From: Acidobacteriota bacterium
Lineage (GTDB): Bacteria > Acidobacteriota > Terriglobia > UBA7540
Reading direction: 5' to 3'
NCBI GenBank assembly: GCA_003165315.1
Contig: PLSX01000271.1
Location: 339-40,994 of the forward strand
Length of the DNA stretch: 40,656 nucleotides
The position numbers were made by a program, and so were the translations under genes. Within the stretch, counting starts at the first letter, position 1. The number at the start of each line of letters is the position of its first letter. A model generated the notes under the pieces. It worked only from the letters and a program-made list of their open reading frames with translations. It did not search any database and was not told where the DNA came from. Below are positions 16,901 to 24,770 of this stretch, piece after piece.

Positions 16901-17671
16901 TTAGAGTTTGTGCCCGGCCAGGATCAGGTCGTGGGATTGATCAATAGTGAAGGGAGCGCGCGCGAAATCGCCCCAGAAATTGAAGTCCCCCAAGCCAGCC
17001 TGCACGGCAACATCAACTAGGACCTTTTGATAGAGAGGAATTTGCCGCGACGCCCGGGGATGCATCTGCCATTGGCCCGAAGGCTTTTCCCGCGTCAGAA
17101 ACATGGCATGGAAATTGATGTGGTCCGCGTGATACTCCGCCACCTTGACTAGCAGTATCTCCTCTTGTGAAGTTTCACCGCTGAGGAGAGGGAACTGGCT
17201 TACCTTCTGCTGGCAACGCAGATCATAATTCAGGTTCTGCGTTAGAAAGATTCCGCCTGGGCGCAGCGCGCTGGCAATCCCACGCAAGGCGGCAAGCAAT
17301 TGATTGTCGCTAATCAGGCCGGGAAGGGCATTCCCCAGGCAGAACGCTACGCCGAATTCGGCCGGCAGCGTGGCAGCCTGTTCCATGCTGAGCAGACGCA
17401 CCTCGGCTTTTCCACTTGCAGCCGCGATTGCTTTGGCGGCAGCGTCAATCTTTCCGCGTGTCGTCTCCACCATGTCTCTGTCGGCATCAAAGCCCAGGAC
17501 ATCAAACCCTTGTTGCGCAAGAGCCACCACGTGCCCGCCCGTGCCGCACGCAGGTACAAGCACGCGACCGTCGGCCTGGCGAGCCAGTTCAAGCAGCAGC
17601 GGCAACTCCCGCGCCAGCCGCTTTTTCCAGTTGATCACCGCATCGTAATAATCAGCGAAATTAGAAGGCAT
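16901..17671 (-). CDS. class I SAM-dependent methyltransferase
   Basis: 256-residue Rossmann-fold methyltransferase. Motif I is VLVPACGTGGHVVALA at residues 37-52; the acidic residue after strand 2 is in GFDADRDMV; FCLGNALPGL and LRPGGIFLTQNLNYD correspond to motifs at strands 4 and 5. The overall pattern (N-terminal YYD, W-rich C-terminal beta hairpins) resembles glycine/sarcosine N-methyltransferase-like small-molecule enzymes, but the substrate cannot be fixed. Convergent with the DUF3106 gene (8 bases apart). No clear SD. The remnant at 17706-17903 lies immediately upstream on the same strand. Confidence 0.85.
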   Translation of the reverse strand: MPSNFADYYDAVINWKKRLARELPLLLELARQADGRVLVPACGTGGHVVALAQQGFDVLGFDADRDMVETTRGKIDAAAKAIAAASGKAEVRLLSMEQAATLPAEFGVAFCLGNALPGLISDNQLLAALRGIASALRPGGIFLTQNLNYDLRCQQKVSQFPLLSGETSQEEILLVKVAEYHADHINFHAMFLTREKPSGQWQMHPRASRQIPLYQKVLVDVAVQAGLGDFNFWGDFARAPFTIDQSHDLILAGHKL

Positions 17672-17705
17672 AGGACATCAAATAACGTTTTCGTGGTGAA
17701 TGCAA

Positions 17706-17903
17706 CTAAAGTTCCAAGCGGAACGTCTTGACCTGCCACGGACCAATCGCCACGGTGATGGTGTTATCGTCCAGTGGTCGAGATTCGCCGGTCGTCCGCC
17801 TGCGCCAGTACTGCTTCCGGCGCTCTCCTTGCCCGCGGGCCACCGTTATAACTGAGCTTGATGCTGATGCTAAAAACATTTGATTGGACCGGAATTCTGG
17901 CAC
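17706..17903 (-). pseudogene. possible leftover 3' end of a glycoside hydrolase gene
   Basis: On the minus strand the last ~25 codons before TAG at 17706-17708 read ...DNTITVAIGPWQVKTFRLEL. This resembles the C-terminal strand of alpha-mannosidase-type (GH38) and related beta-sandwich ends, where a proline/aromatic then xxKTxRL closes the protein. Nothing upstream continues the domain, so this looks like the truncated tail of a deleted gene placed before the methyltransferase. The resemblance is short; confidence is low. Confidence 0.3.
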
Positions 17904-17989
17904 ACGGTATTATGAAAATTCGGGATGGACTGTTTGAAGTTGTTCTTCCAGGTTCGCTAAAACTTATGAAGACATTTTCCCAGGATCGG

Positions 17990-18115
17990 AAGGCATGTTG
18001 TATTGAGTGTGCGTGTATTTGTGTGGCTTCTGGCGGAGGAACCTAACTCTTCAGTCCCAGAGTTTAGTGACCCAGCCGCTCGCCAGAAACGAATCTGACG
18101 AGCGGTTTTCGTTTT
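17990..18115 (+). ncRNA. candidate small structured RNA ending in an intrinsic terminator
   Basis: In a gap without credible protein gene, two successive stems occur on the + strand. CTAACTCT (18043-18050) pairs with AGAGTTTAG (18059-18067, one bulged base), and then the terminator stem at 18076-18105 with U-rich tail follows. No upstream + strand gene needs this terminator: the nearest genes to the left point the other way. The 5' end is a guess. No known RNA family was recognised. Confidence 0.35.
18076..18115 (+). terminator. rho-independent terminator
   Basis: A 12-bp stem, CCGCTCGCCAGA (18076-18087) with TCTGACGAGCGG (18094-18105), has one G-U pair and a six-base loop AACGAA, followed by TTTTCGTTTT. 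A textbook intrinsic terminator on the + strand, ~100 bases before tRNA-Cys. Confidence 0.8.
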
Positions 18116-18208
18116 AGAAGGCGTTGCCTGATCACTTGGCACTCATAAAATTACCGAAGTGACTGAAAAATCTTTGGTAATCCAATAGACGGGACGTAAA
18201 ACAAGATT

Positions 18209-18282
18209 GGTGCGGTACCCAAGTGGTAAGGGAGGAGCCTGCAAAGCTCTTATCATGGGTTCGATTCCCATCCGCGCCTCCA
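18209..18282 (+). tRNA. tRNA-Cys (anticodon GCA)
   Basis: Acceptor GGTGCGG (18209-18215) pairs with CCGCGCC (18272-18278, one G-U), discriminator T, encoded CCA. The anticodon loop is CTGCAAA, giving GCA. The T-arm contains GGTTCGATTCC. 74 bases. Confidence 0.97.
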
Positions 18283-18443
18283 TAAATTACACGGGCGAAA
18301 GCAAAAGAGCGCTTGCCTTATCGCTTTGTGAAGAGGCAAACTCTTGATACGCGCTGCTGCAAATGGTGAGGGAGTTTCATGCAAGCTATCGGACGGGAAC
18401 CTCACCACAATTTCCCCTGGCCTCACATAGTGGAGGATATTAA

Positions 18444-18836
18444 ATGACGGCGAAGCATCTCATCCCATACCAAAAACTCCTGCTTGAAAAGCGCGCTGAG
18501 GTAGTTCGTGCGGGCGCAAGCAAAAGCAGCCCTGCCGGGTTGGAAGCAGTTCGCCTTCCGGATTTCGTGGATCAATCAGCGCATTCCCTGGAAGAGTCCG
18601 TGCAAGTCCGCTTGCGCCAGACGGACAGCAAGCTGTTGAAGGCTATTGATGCCGCCCTCAACCGCATTGAGCGGGGAACGTTTGGTGTGTGCGAAGCGTG
18701 CCAACAGGAAATTCCCGCCCCGCGCCTCAATGCCGTGCCCTGGGCGCGCCAATGCCGCGATTGTAAGGAGCAGCAGGACTCCGCTGAGCCCAAGCAGCCC
18801 ATTGGTGCGCGCGGGGGCTTCCGCATGGCCGAGTAA
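18444..18836 (+). CDS. DksA/TraR-family zinc-finger protein (second copy)
   Basis: 130 residues, same family as 11204-11557. The coiled-coil tip has Asp40-x-x-Asp43 (PDFVDQSA), and the zinc finger uses Cys83, Cys86, Cys104 and Cys107 (GVCEAC...CRDC) with the conserved RLNAVPWARQC segment. GGAGG lies about 8 bases before ATG 18444. The divergence from the first copy in the helix region suggests different roles rather than recent duplication. Located downstream of tRNA-Cys; whether they share a transcript is unknown. Confidence 0.88.
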   Translation: MTAKHLIPYQKLLLEKRAEVVRAGASKSSPAGLEAVRLPDFVDQSAHSLEESVQVRLRQTDSKLLKAIDAALNRIERGTFGVCEACQQEIPAPRLNAVPWARQCRDCKEQQDSAEPKQPIGARGGFRMAE

Positions 18837-18875
18837 TCGCAAGATATGCAAGTCCCCGGTGGTCCTCAAGGCGCA

Positions 18876-19058
18876 TCATACGGGTGGTTTGGCCCCGAAT
18901 TCCGGCAAACAGTCTGGACTTATCGTCCAGATCATTTCAAGGGCTATGATTGCGATGCTGGTAAAGTGTCTCGCGAGGGCGTGAATTTCCTTCCATTCCA
19001 CAGGCGGGATAATGAGTTTGAAGGCGTCGCCCGCGGGGGCAGGTTTTTCCAGTCGCAC
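18876..19058 (-). CDS. possible small protein downstream of the kinase (or gene remnant)
   Basis: Sixty codons on the minus strand beginning at GTG 19058, with GGAG 8 bases upstream, following the kinase stop by 60 bases. The product reads RLEKPAPAGDAFKLIIPPVEW, then an Ile/Ala-rich hydrophobic patch (TSIAIIALEMIWTI). Codon choice looks coding-like, and the frame is open for a further 11 codons upstream. It could be a genuine small protein or the relic of a longer one. No family recognised. Confidence 0.25.
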   Translation of the reverse strand: MRLEKPAPAGDAFKLIIPPVEWKEIHALARHFTSIAIIALEMIWTISPDCLPEFGAKPPV

Positions 19059-19118
19059 CGCATACTCTCCAGGAAATTTTGGCAGCCTCGTGTTGCCTCA
19101 CAGTCGTCGAGTCGCCGC

Positions 19119-20957
19119 TCACCACCAAACTATTGCAACCGCCTCGCAACCCACCCCTGCCCTGAAATAGAGGTGGAGCGTCTGCTCGCTCGAATTGTCT
19201 GCGTACGCGGGGGCGGGCTTGCCATCTTCGGGGAACAACCAATAGAGGTCAGACTGGTCGACGGTGTACAACGATTCCCGCTCCTTGGGAGGACCCAGCA
19301 GCGCGATGGCGTCAGCCTCACTCTTTCCCAACAAGTTCAACAAAGGATCACCCGCGCCGCCCGAACCCTTGCTGTAAACTTTGATCTGCTCAAGGCCATC
19401 ATTCTCGGTAAAGCTCACCCGGATCGATAACCCGCCGCTGGATGTGTAGGGACGGCCCCCAAACGCGGAAGAATCCTGAGCAGGATCCCCAGTCGGCGGC
19501 CCAAAGATCGATTCCACGTATTCGCGCGTGTCGCCGCGTTGCAACCCTGCGATGTGCGATACGTCCACTTTGCCCACCATGATGGGAGCCGTACGGGGCC
19601 TTTGCGGCGCGGGGGCTATGTTCGGCTGAACCGGGGTCGGCGACGAAGGAGGCGCAGGCGCAGGGCTGGGAGCGGGTTGATTGGGAATCAGCCGTTCAGC
19701 CTCCTGGCTGCCGGGAGTTTCGGCTTTTTTGCTGGGAATACTCTCCGATGGCGCTCCTTGGGCCGATGGAGACACCTCGTCTTTTTTTACTCCCTGGCGC
19801 GAAAAATACCAGACCCCCGCGAAGACTAAGATCAAGACAATTCCAGCCAAGGCGATGAACTTCATCTTACTGCCAGGCGTTGGCGGGGGCACGAAGACCT
19901 CAGGTGACGGAGGCGCCGGAGTGGCGTTCGTCACACTGGCAGGCGCCGGCGGCGGCAGGAAGATTTTGGTTGATGGAAGCTCCTGATTCGCCTCCGGCGC
20001 GGTTGCCGGAAGGGCGGCCACGAAGGCTTGGGCGAATTCCAGCGCCGACGAGTATCGTTCCTCTCTCTTTTTCTTCAGCGCCTTCATGACTGCCGCTTCG
20101 ACTTGTGGCGGAACGCCCATGCCCGGGGAGATAGCCCTGAACGGTGGAGGCTCATCGAGCATGTGCTTGCGCAGGAATCCAGCCGGCGTGTCGGAATGAA
20201 AGGGCAGGTCACCGGTGAGCATTTCGTACACCATCACGCCCAGCGAATAAATGTCGGACCGGGCGTCCAGCTCGTCGCTCCTCATGCCATAAGCCTGCTC
20301 GCTGGACATGTATGCGGGCGTGCCCAGCACCATGCCGGTTTGCGTGTGCATGACGGCGGATTCGCGCAGCTTGGCAATGCCGAAATCCACCACCTTGACG
20401 ATCAGTTCGCCTTCATCTCCATGGGTCAGGAAAATGTTGTCGGGCTTGAGGTCACGGTGAATGATGCCCAGCTTGTGCGCCGCATTCAGACCCCGCGCCG
20501 ATTGCTGGAGGATTTCCGCAACTTCTTGTGCGGGAAGCGCGCCCCGCTGCAAGAGGACCTCCCGGAGAGATTCCCCTTCCAGAAATTCCATGGCGATATA
20601 GGGTGTGCCGTCATCTGCCTGGGCAGATTCGTAAATGGAAACAACATTGGGATGATGGATGCGGCCGGTGGAGCCTGCCTCGTTTTCAAAGCGCCGCAGG
20701 AAGTCAGGGTCTTCGAGAAACTTGCGGTTCACCACCTTGACCGCCACCAGCCGGTTTCCCACCATAATTTGCTCAGCCAGGAAGACCGTGCCCATGCCGC
20801 CTTTTCCCAGCCGTCGCACAACGCGATAGTGGCGGGAGAGGCCAGCGGCAAGTTGAGCATCGGCCTGGAGAAGCGGGTCCGCAAGGCGAGTTCCGTCAAG
20901 CAGACAGAACGTAGTCTCCTCCGGATAATCCTTCTGGCAAGCGGGACAGGTTTTCAT
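19119..20957 (-). CDS. transmembrane Hanks-type Ser/Thr protein kinase with zinc-ribbon N-terminus
   Basis: 612 residues from ATG 20957 (a TTG three codons earlier has an AGGG at fair spacing and is an alternative). A short zinc-ribbon-like start (KTCPACQKDYP...FCLLDGT; Cys4, Cys7, Cys18) precedes a complete kinase domain (about 44-318): glycine loop GKGGMGTVF, ATP-binding Lys74, HRDLKPDN with catalytic Asp169, DFG Asp191, activation-segment GTPAYMSSEQ. A Pro-rich juxtamembrane part, one membrane helix (about 367-385), a second Pro-rich linker and an external domain of about 150 residues follow. The external part has two similar halves (GDTREYVESIFGPP and GKSEADAIALLGPP), each followed by beta strands, resembling BamE/SmpA-like folds. 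The ligand is unknown. Confidence 0.92.
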   Translation of the reverse strand: MKTCPACQKDYPEETTFCLLDGTRLADPLLQADAQLAAGLSRHYRVVRRLGKGGMGTVFLAEQIMVGNRLVAVKVVNRKFLEDPDFLRRFENEAGSTGRIHHPNVVSIYESAQADDGTPYIAMEFLEGESLREVLLQRGALPAQEVAEILQQSARGLNAAHKLGIIHRDLKPDNIFLTHGDEGELIVKVVDFGIAKLRESAVMHTQTGMVLGTPAYMSSEQAYGMRSDELDARSDIYSLGVMVYEMLTGDLPFHSDTPAGFLRKHMLDEPPPFRAISPGMGVPPQVEAAVMKALKKKREERYSSALEFAQAFVAALPATAPEANQELPSTKIFLPPPAPASVTNATPAPPSPEVFVPPPTPGSKMKFIALAGIVLILVFAGVWYFSRQGVKKDEVSPSAQGAPSESIPSKKAETPGSQEAERLIPNQPAPSPAPAPPSSPTPVQPNIAPAPQRPRTAPIMVGKVDVSHIAGLQRGDTREYVESIFGPPTGDPAQDSSAFGGRPYTSSGGLSIRVSFTENDGLEQIKVYSKGSGGAGDPLLNLLGKSEADAIALLGPPKERESLYTVDQSDLYWLFPEDGKPAPAYADNSSEQTLHLYFRAGVGCEAVAIVWW

Positions 20958-21143
20958 GATCGTCAATTTAACCCTGGGATGGAAGGCATTCTAGCAGAAG
21001 TACTACTGAAAAGGGAGCATGATTAGGCGTAGCTCGATAAGGCCAGTTGTCGTGCGTGGTAGAGAAGAGTGTGTTGAGTGATAGACCTCCAACCTTGCCA
21101 TCCTTTTCCTCCCTCTCCAGTCTGTCCCGATTTTCCAATTTGC

Positions 21144-21172
21144 TTCACTGGATTTCTCTGCCGGTGTATACT
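21144..21172 (+). promoter_or_regulatory. possible promoter for the secreted-protein gene
   Basis: TTCACT (21144-21149) and TATACT (21167-21172) are 17 bases apart in the divergent gap between the kinase and the gene at 21386. It implies a leader of about 200 bases containing a small open frame at 21267. Otherwise the 20958-21385 gap holds no recognisable feature. Confidence 0.4.
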
Positions 21173-21266
21173 CCGTTCACCAAGGTACCCCAAAGGCAAT
21201 TCTGACTGAATAGAAAAGGGAAGTCACCCAGGATGACGGAGAATCCGACCAAGTAGCAGGAGGTCG

Positions 21267-21329
21267 ATGGCGATTGCAGCCAATAGCGGAGGCCGCGTGG
21301 GATTCAGGAGGGGGCCGAGCCCGCCTTGA
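21267..21329 (+). promoter_or_regulatory. leader element with possible 20-codon upstream ORF (copy 1 of a repeat)
   Basis: AGGAGG three bases before an ATG opens a 20-codon frame beginning MAIAANS and ending at TGA 21327-21329, 57 bases before the main gene. Its first 21 bases (21267-21287) recur with one mismatch at 22540-22560, upstream of the ankyrin gene. It may be a leader peptide or simply a repeated element. Confidence 0.3.
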
Positions 21330-21385
21330 TGCAGATCAGCATGAGGTTTGCCGGCCTGTCGAGAGTGCCGAAACGGAGGATCGTC

Positions 21386-22531
21386 ATGAAACCCAAAATT
21401 GCCGCAGTGATTTTCGCAGCGCTTTTATTGACAACGGGTAGCCCGTCTCCGGGCGCGGCCCAGGACACGAAGAGGGTGGCGATTGTCGATGATGTTTTGG
21501 GAGTGACTTTTTTTACCTACACCATCCCGGCGGACTGGATATTTCAAGGGGGGATGACACATGGAACTTCGTGCAATATCTCGGATGCTCCATTTCTGAG
21601 AGCCAGTAGTCCCGACGGACTTGCTGGCATCAAGGTGTTTCCCCGCGCCGATTTCGCCTGGTCGAACAATCCGGCCGACATCCCCAGGGGCAATTCAGGT
21701 TGCATGGCCCACCAGGGAGAAATCAAGGCGGCTGACTTTCTGAATTACGCCGTCGGCCTTCTGCATGTCGAATATGTTAAGGATATAACGGACGCTGCCA
21801 AAGTCGAACGGATGCGGAGCGATTTGGAGCAGAGCAATCAGTCGGGGCAGATGAGGAGAACTTTTGTAGACACGGCCAGCGCTTTAACCCGATTCAAAAT
21901 CAACAGCATCAGCGAGGAAGAACAGATCGATGTGACGGTGCACTGCTGGGAGAGGGATTTTCCCCACAGAAATACCCGCGACGAGTTTTGTGCTGTCGAT
22001 TCCCAGCTTACCTGGGCGCCCGAGGGAAAAGTGCTTGCGACCGTTAAAATGATGCAGGCCATGGTGAAACCGACCCTGAATCTCGGCTACATGCAGAAAT
22101 GGGCGCAGAACAACACCCAGCAATGGGCGAACATCAATAGGCAAATGACCATCGCCAACAACACTTTTTATGAGAATTTGAACCGTCAAATCATCGCCAA
22201 CGGCCAGGCGACTCGCCAGCAAATGGACCAGCAGTACCAAACGCATGAGGCGGCAATGGCCGCCGCCCAACGCGGCAGTGACATGAACCTTCAGCGTCAA
22301 CAGCAAAACTGGAACGCTCAAGGACGGATGGCAGACGATGCGTGCGACTATGCTCTGGGCTTGCAAAAGCGGTATGACCCCACCACCGGCCAAGTTTACA
22401 AATCCAGCAGCGAGTATACCTACGATTGGATTAGCTCCGACGGCAAACAGCACTACCCGACCAACGACATCAACTTCAATCCGAATGGGATGGGGACGGG
22501 CGATTGGACCCTCACCAACAACGTTCACTAG
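21386..22531 (+). CDS. secreted protein of unknown function with Gln/Asn-rich C-terminal part
   Basis: Not recognised. 381 residues from ATG 21386 with GGAGGA 5 bases upstream; the signal peptide is MKPKIAAVIFAALLLTTG, likely cleaved after GAAQ. Residues about 25-240 form a mixed alpha/beta region (VTFFTYTIPADW; one or more conserved-looking Cys-containing stretches such as CWERDFPHRNTRDEFC). Residues about 250-330 are Gln/Asn/Met-rich and helical (repeated NRQM, NRQI, RQQM), and the end has Tyr/Asp-rich strands (YTYDWISSDG). The Gln-rich helix followed by a small domain with a YDPTTGQVY motif is seen in several secreted bacterial proteins without known role. Probably periplasmic or surface located. 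Confidence 0.75.
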   Translation: MKPKIAAVIFAALLLTTGSPSPGAAQDTKRVAIVDDVLGVTFFTYTIPADWIFQGGMTHGTSCNISDAPFLRASSPDGLAGIKVFPRADFAWSNNPADIPRGNSGCMAHQGEIKAADFLNYAVGLLHVEYVKDITDAAKVERMRSDLEQSNQSGQMRRTFVDTASALTRFKINSISEEEQIDVTVHCWERDFPHRNTRDEFCAVDSQLTWAPEGKVLATVKMMQAMVKPTLNLGYMQKWAQNNTQQWANINRQMTIANNTFYENLNRQIIANGQATRQQMDQQYQTHEAAMAAAQRGSDMNLQRQQQNWNAQGRMADDACDYALGLQKRYDPTTGQVYKSSSEYTYDWISSDGKQHYPTNDINFNPNGMGTGDWTLTNNVH

Positions 22532-22539
22532 GGCAGTGC

Positions 22540-22560
22540 ATGGCGATGGCAGCCAATAGC
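22540..22560 (+). repeat. copy 2 of a 21-base leader repeat
   Basis: Matches 21267-21287 at 20 of 21 positions (ATGGCGATxGCAGCCAATAGC). It starts 9 bases after the secreted-protein stop and 264 bases before the ankyrin gene. It also opens a reading frame starting MAMAANS that runs to 22707. Confidence 0.6.
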
Positions 22561-22803
22561 AGGCTAAAGACCGGAATGCTCAGGACAAATTGCTTCTGGC
22601 CTTGGGGCAACGGTGGGGGGAATGGTGTCAGAACCATTCATAATATGAGTTTGTCGGTTGTGATCGGTCCTCTTATTCTGCGTCCAGAGAATCTGGAAAT
22701 GACGTGAACGACCCGTGTATTCAGCCCAAAGTGGAGTTCTGCTGACGTGAAATAAACCGCCAGGCACCGACTGTCCAAATTTAGAGGGGGCAATACAGAT
22801 ATC

Positions 22804-23940
22804 ATGAGAAATCTTTTCTGTGGAATATCGCTGGTTGTCTTCCTGTTTCTTGTGGCGGCCACAGCACGGGGGCAAGGGCTCATGCTCGTCGAGAATCAAC
22901 CTGGCCTCGGATACGGAGTCGTTCAATCCACGGACGCGCTTGCCCGGCTCAGGTATTGTACTGCCCAACGTTTCGGCCAGCAGTTTGAGCAAGCGTGCTA
23001 CAAACAGATCCCCGGGGGGGTTAACCGCAAAATTCTGCAAGCCGGTGACAATCCGGACGTTCGTCCACCGGCAGCCCTTCCAGCCGATTGCCGCGGCTTG
23101 GGTTTTTGGGATGACCCATTCATGTCTCCACCAGGGTCGATGGCAATCTACCAATGCCCGCCTGATAGTCCATTGCTTTCAGCATCCAAGGCCGGCCAGC
23201 TTGATGCGGTAAAGGAGCTGCTCGCCAAGGGAATCGATGTCAACATCAGGGATTACGAAGGCGAGTCTCCTTTGCATTGGGCGGCAATTAATGGGCATGA
23301 GGACGTGGCGAAGCTGTTGCTGGACAATAACGCCGAGATCGATGGCAAGGACTACGAGGGGGGGAGGCCTTTACAAAAGGCGGCGTTTAATGGCTTTCAA
23401 AACATCGTTGAAATGCTCTTGGCCAAAAATGCTACTGTTGATGTTAGGAGCAAGAACGGCCAGACACCGTTACACGCGGCTTCCTTTAATGGTTACAAGA
23501 ACATCGTAGAACTGCTGTTGGCCCATAAGGCTGATGTCAACTCCAGGGATAATATCGGTGACACTCCGTTGCACCTGGCTGCGGTTATGGGGCACGCTGA
23601 CGTGGCAGCGTTGCTGTTGGCCAACAAAGCCGAGGTCAATGCCAAGGATAATGGCAGCTATACGCCGTTGCTGTTGATCGCAGCGTCTCAGGCTGGCCAC
23701 CCTGATGCGGTGCGGCCGCTGCTCGATGCCAATGCCGACGTGAACGCTAAGGACAGCACTGGCGCCACGGTCTTGATCTTGGCGTCGCAGAATGGCCACG
23801 CGGATGTGGTGCGGGCGCTGCTCAATGCCAGGGTCGACGTGAATGCCACGGACAGCAATGGCGAGACAGCGCTGAAGGTGGCCTCGAAGAATCGCCACCG
23901 GGACGTAGTGAAACTCCTCAAGGCTGCTGGCGCTAAGTGA
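22804..23940 (+). CDS. secreted ankyrin-repeat protein
   Basis: 378 residues with signal peptide (MRNLFCGISLVVFLFLVAA, cleavage near ARGQ). Residues about 25-120 form a cysteine-bearing N-terminal domain (YCTAQRFG, ACYKQ, DCRGLGFWD, YQCPPDSP) of unknown type. Eight ankyrin repeats follow from about residue 122, with consensus TPLHxAAxNGHxDVVxLLLxxxADVNxKDxxG; the sixth has a two-residue insertion, and the last is a half-capping repeat ending at KAAGAK. A purine-rich GAGGGGG lies about 13 bases upstream. Ankyrin stacks bind proteins; a periplasmic or exported protein-binding role is inferred. It follows the Gln-rich secreted protein on the same strand, and both share a leader repeat. Confidence 0.9.
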   Translation: MRNLFCGISLVVFLFLVAATARGQGLMLVENQPGLGYGVVQSTDALARLRYCTAQRFGQQFEQACYKQIPGGVNRKILQAGDNPDVRPPAALPADCRGLGFWDDPFMSPPGSMAIYQCPPDSPLLSASKAGQLDAVKELLAKGIDVNIRDYEGESPLHWAAINGHEDVAKLLLDNNAEIDGKDYEGGRPLQKAAFNGFQNIVEMLLAKNATVDVRSKNGQTPLHAASFNGYKNIVELLLAHKADVNSRDNIGDTPLHLAAVMGHADVAALLLANKAEVNAKDNGSYTPLLLIAASQAGHPDAVRPLLDANADVNAKDSTGATVLILASQNGHADVVRALLNARVDVNATDSNGETALKVASKNRHRDVVKLLKAAGAK

Positions 23941-24223
23941 CTGTGGCGCGGCGTAGCGCATCTATAACGGCATCGGCGGAATTGTGCTCAAAATGTGCCA
24001 ATCGGCCGGCTCGTTCCCCGGAGGGGACCGGAAACCCGGGACGTTCACGTCAATTCTGATTCTGTGGGATGGTGTGCACGGCTGTTTCTCATGTTTGAAG
24101 GGAGAGCACGTGCTGATTTGGTTGCACCAGCGGTTTTCGAGGCCGCCCGGCCATGACGAGTGCGCTCCAATCCCCGCTCTTCCGTTTCCTCATTTACTGA
24201 TTGTTGCAAAATTGAGTGACAAA

Positions 24224-24330
24224 GACCCCCTCACCCCCGTACCCCTCTCCCCCAAGGGGGCGAGGGGAGAGTTAGATTGAGACTGCGCCCTCGCCCCTTT
24301 GGGGGAGAGGGGTACGGGGGTGAGGGGGTC
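24224..24330. repeat. 107-base near-perfect inverted repeat (43-bp arms)
   Basis: Arms 24224-24266 and 24288-24330 are reverse complements with a single mismatch; the outer 30 bp are perfect. The arms are alternating C-rich and G-rich runs (outer end GACCCCCTCACCCCCG) around a 21-base loop. C/G-run hairpins of this type are widespread intergenic elements in soil bacteria. It lies in the 830-base gene-free stretch 23941-24770. Confidence 0.9.
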
Positions 24331-24430
24331 CTTGCAATACATCGTTGTCAAGAATTACGCGGGACACTACACTAGGAAGCAGACTGAGGGATGAGGCCCA
24401 AAATTTGCGGCGATCGGAAGGGCTCAAAGA

Positions 24431-24465
24431 TTCTAACTTCTAGCTCCTGGCTTCTAGCTTCTGCT
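24431..24465. repeat. heptad-repeat array (5 units)
   Basis: TTCTAAC, TTCTAGC, TCCTGGC, TTCTAGC and TTCTGCT follow in exact 7-base register, within the same gene-free stretch as the large inverted repeat. Confidence 0.75.
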
Positions 24466-24698
24466 CCAAAAATGAAGGTGCATCCGGCGATATTCATGAA
24501 AACAAAGGAACGCAAAAAATGCCAGGCGGCAAAGCCAATCGAATCCCCAAGTGGCGCAGTTTAGGGCACGGAGCGCCCCCGCTGCAGATTTCAGTCCGGG
24601 AAAATTGTCCCAATCTTCCCCCACCTAACCCGCCAAACTGGGTGGAGGCAAAGGTTGGCGTAGAGGCGGCGGAATTTATCCCGATCTCATCAGGACGC

Positions 24699-24723
24699 CG
24701 CCATATGGCGAGCTAAACTCGCC
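24699..24723. repeat. palindrome plus hairpin downstream of the membrane-protein gene
   Basis: CGCCATATGGCG (24699-24710) is a perfect 12-base palindrome; overlapping it, GGCGAG (24707-24712) and CTCGCC (24718-24723) form a hairpin with loop CTAAA. It lies 48 bases beyond the stop of the minus-strand gene ending at 24771 and may act as its transcript end. The rest of 23941-24770 shows no credible gene. Confidence 0.4.
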
Positions 24724-24770
24724 GCTACATTTCCGAACTGTACCAGTGCCCCGGATTCCGAGGTTCCGGG

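Noticed and set aside
18846..19430. + strand frame of 194 codons at the kinase 3' end
   Set aside because: More than half lies opposite the kinase external domain; composition is Arg/Ser/Pro-rich as in shadow frames; no SD.
20028..21026. Long open frame on the + strand opposite the kinase gene (332 codons)
   Set aside because: It mirrors the codon structure of the kinase, shows no domain or signal, and the kinase motifs on the other strand are unambiguous.
21884..22528. Minus-strand frame of 214 codons opposite the secreted protein
   Set aside because: Shadow frame; the + strand gene has SD, signal peptide and plausible composition.
24519..24716. Small + strand frame in the repeat-rich gap
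   Set aside because: Pro/Asn-rich, no SD of note, ends in a palindrome; no support as a gene.
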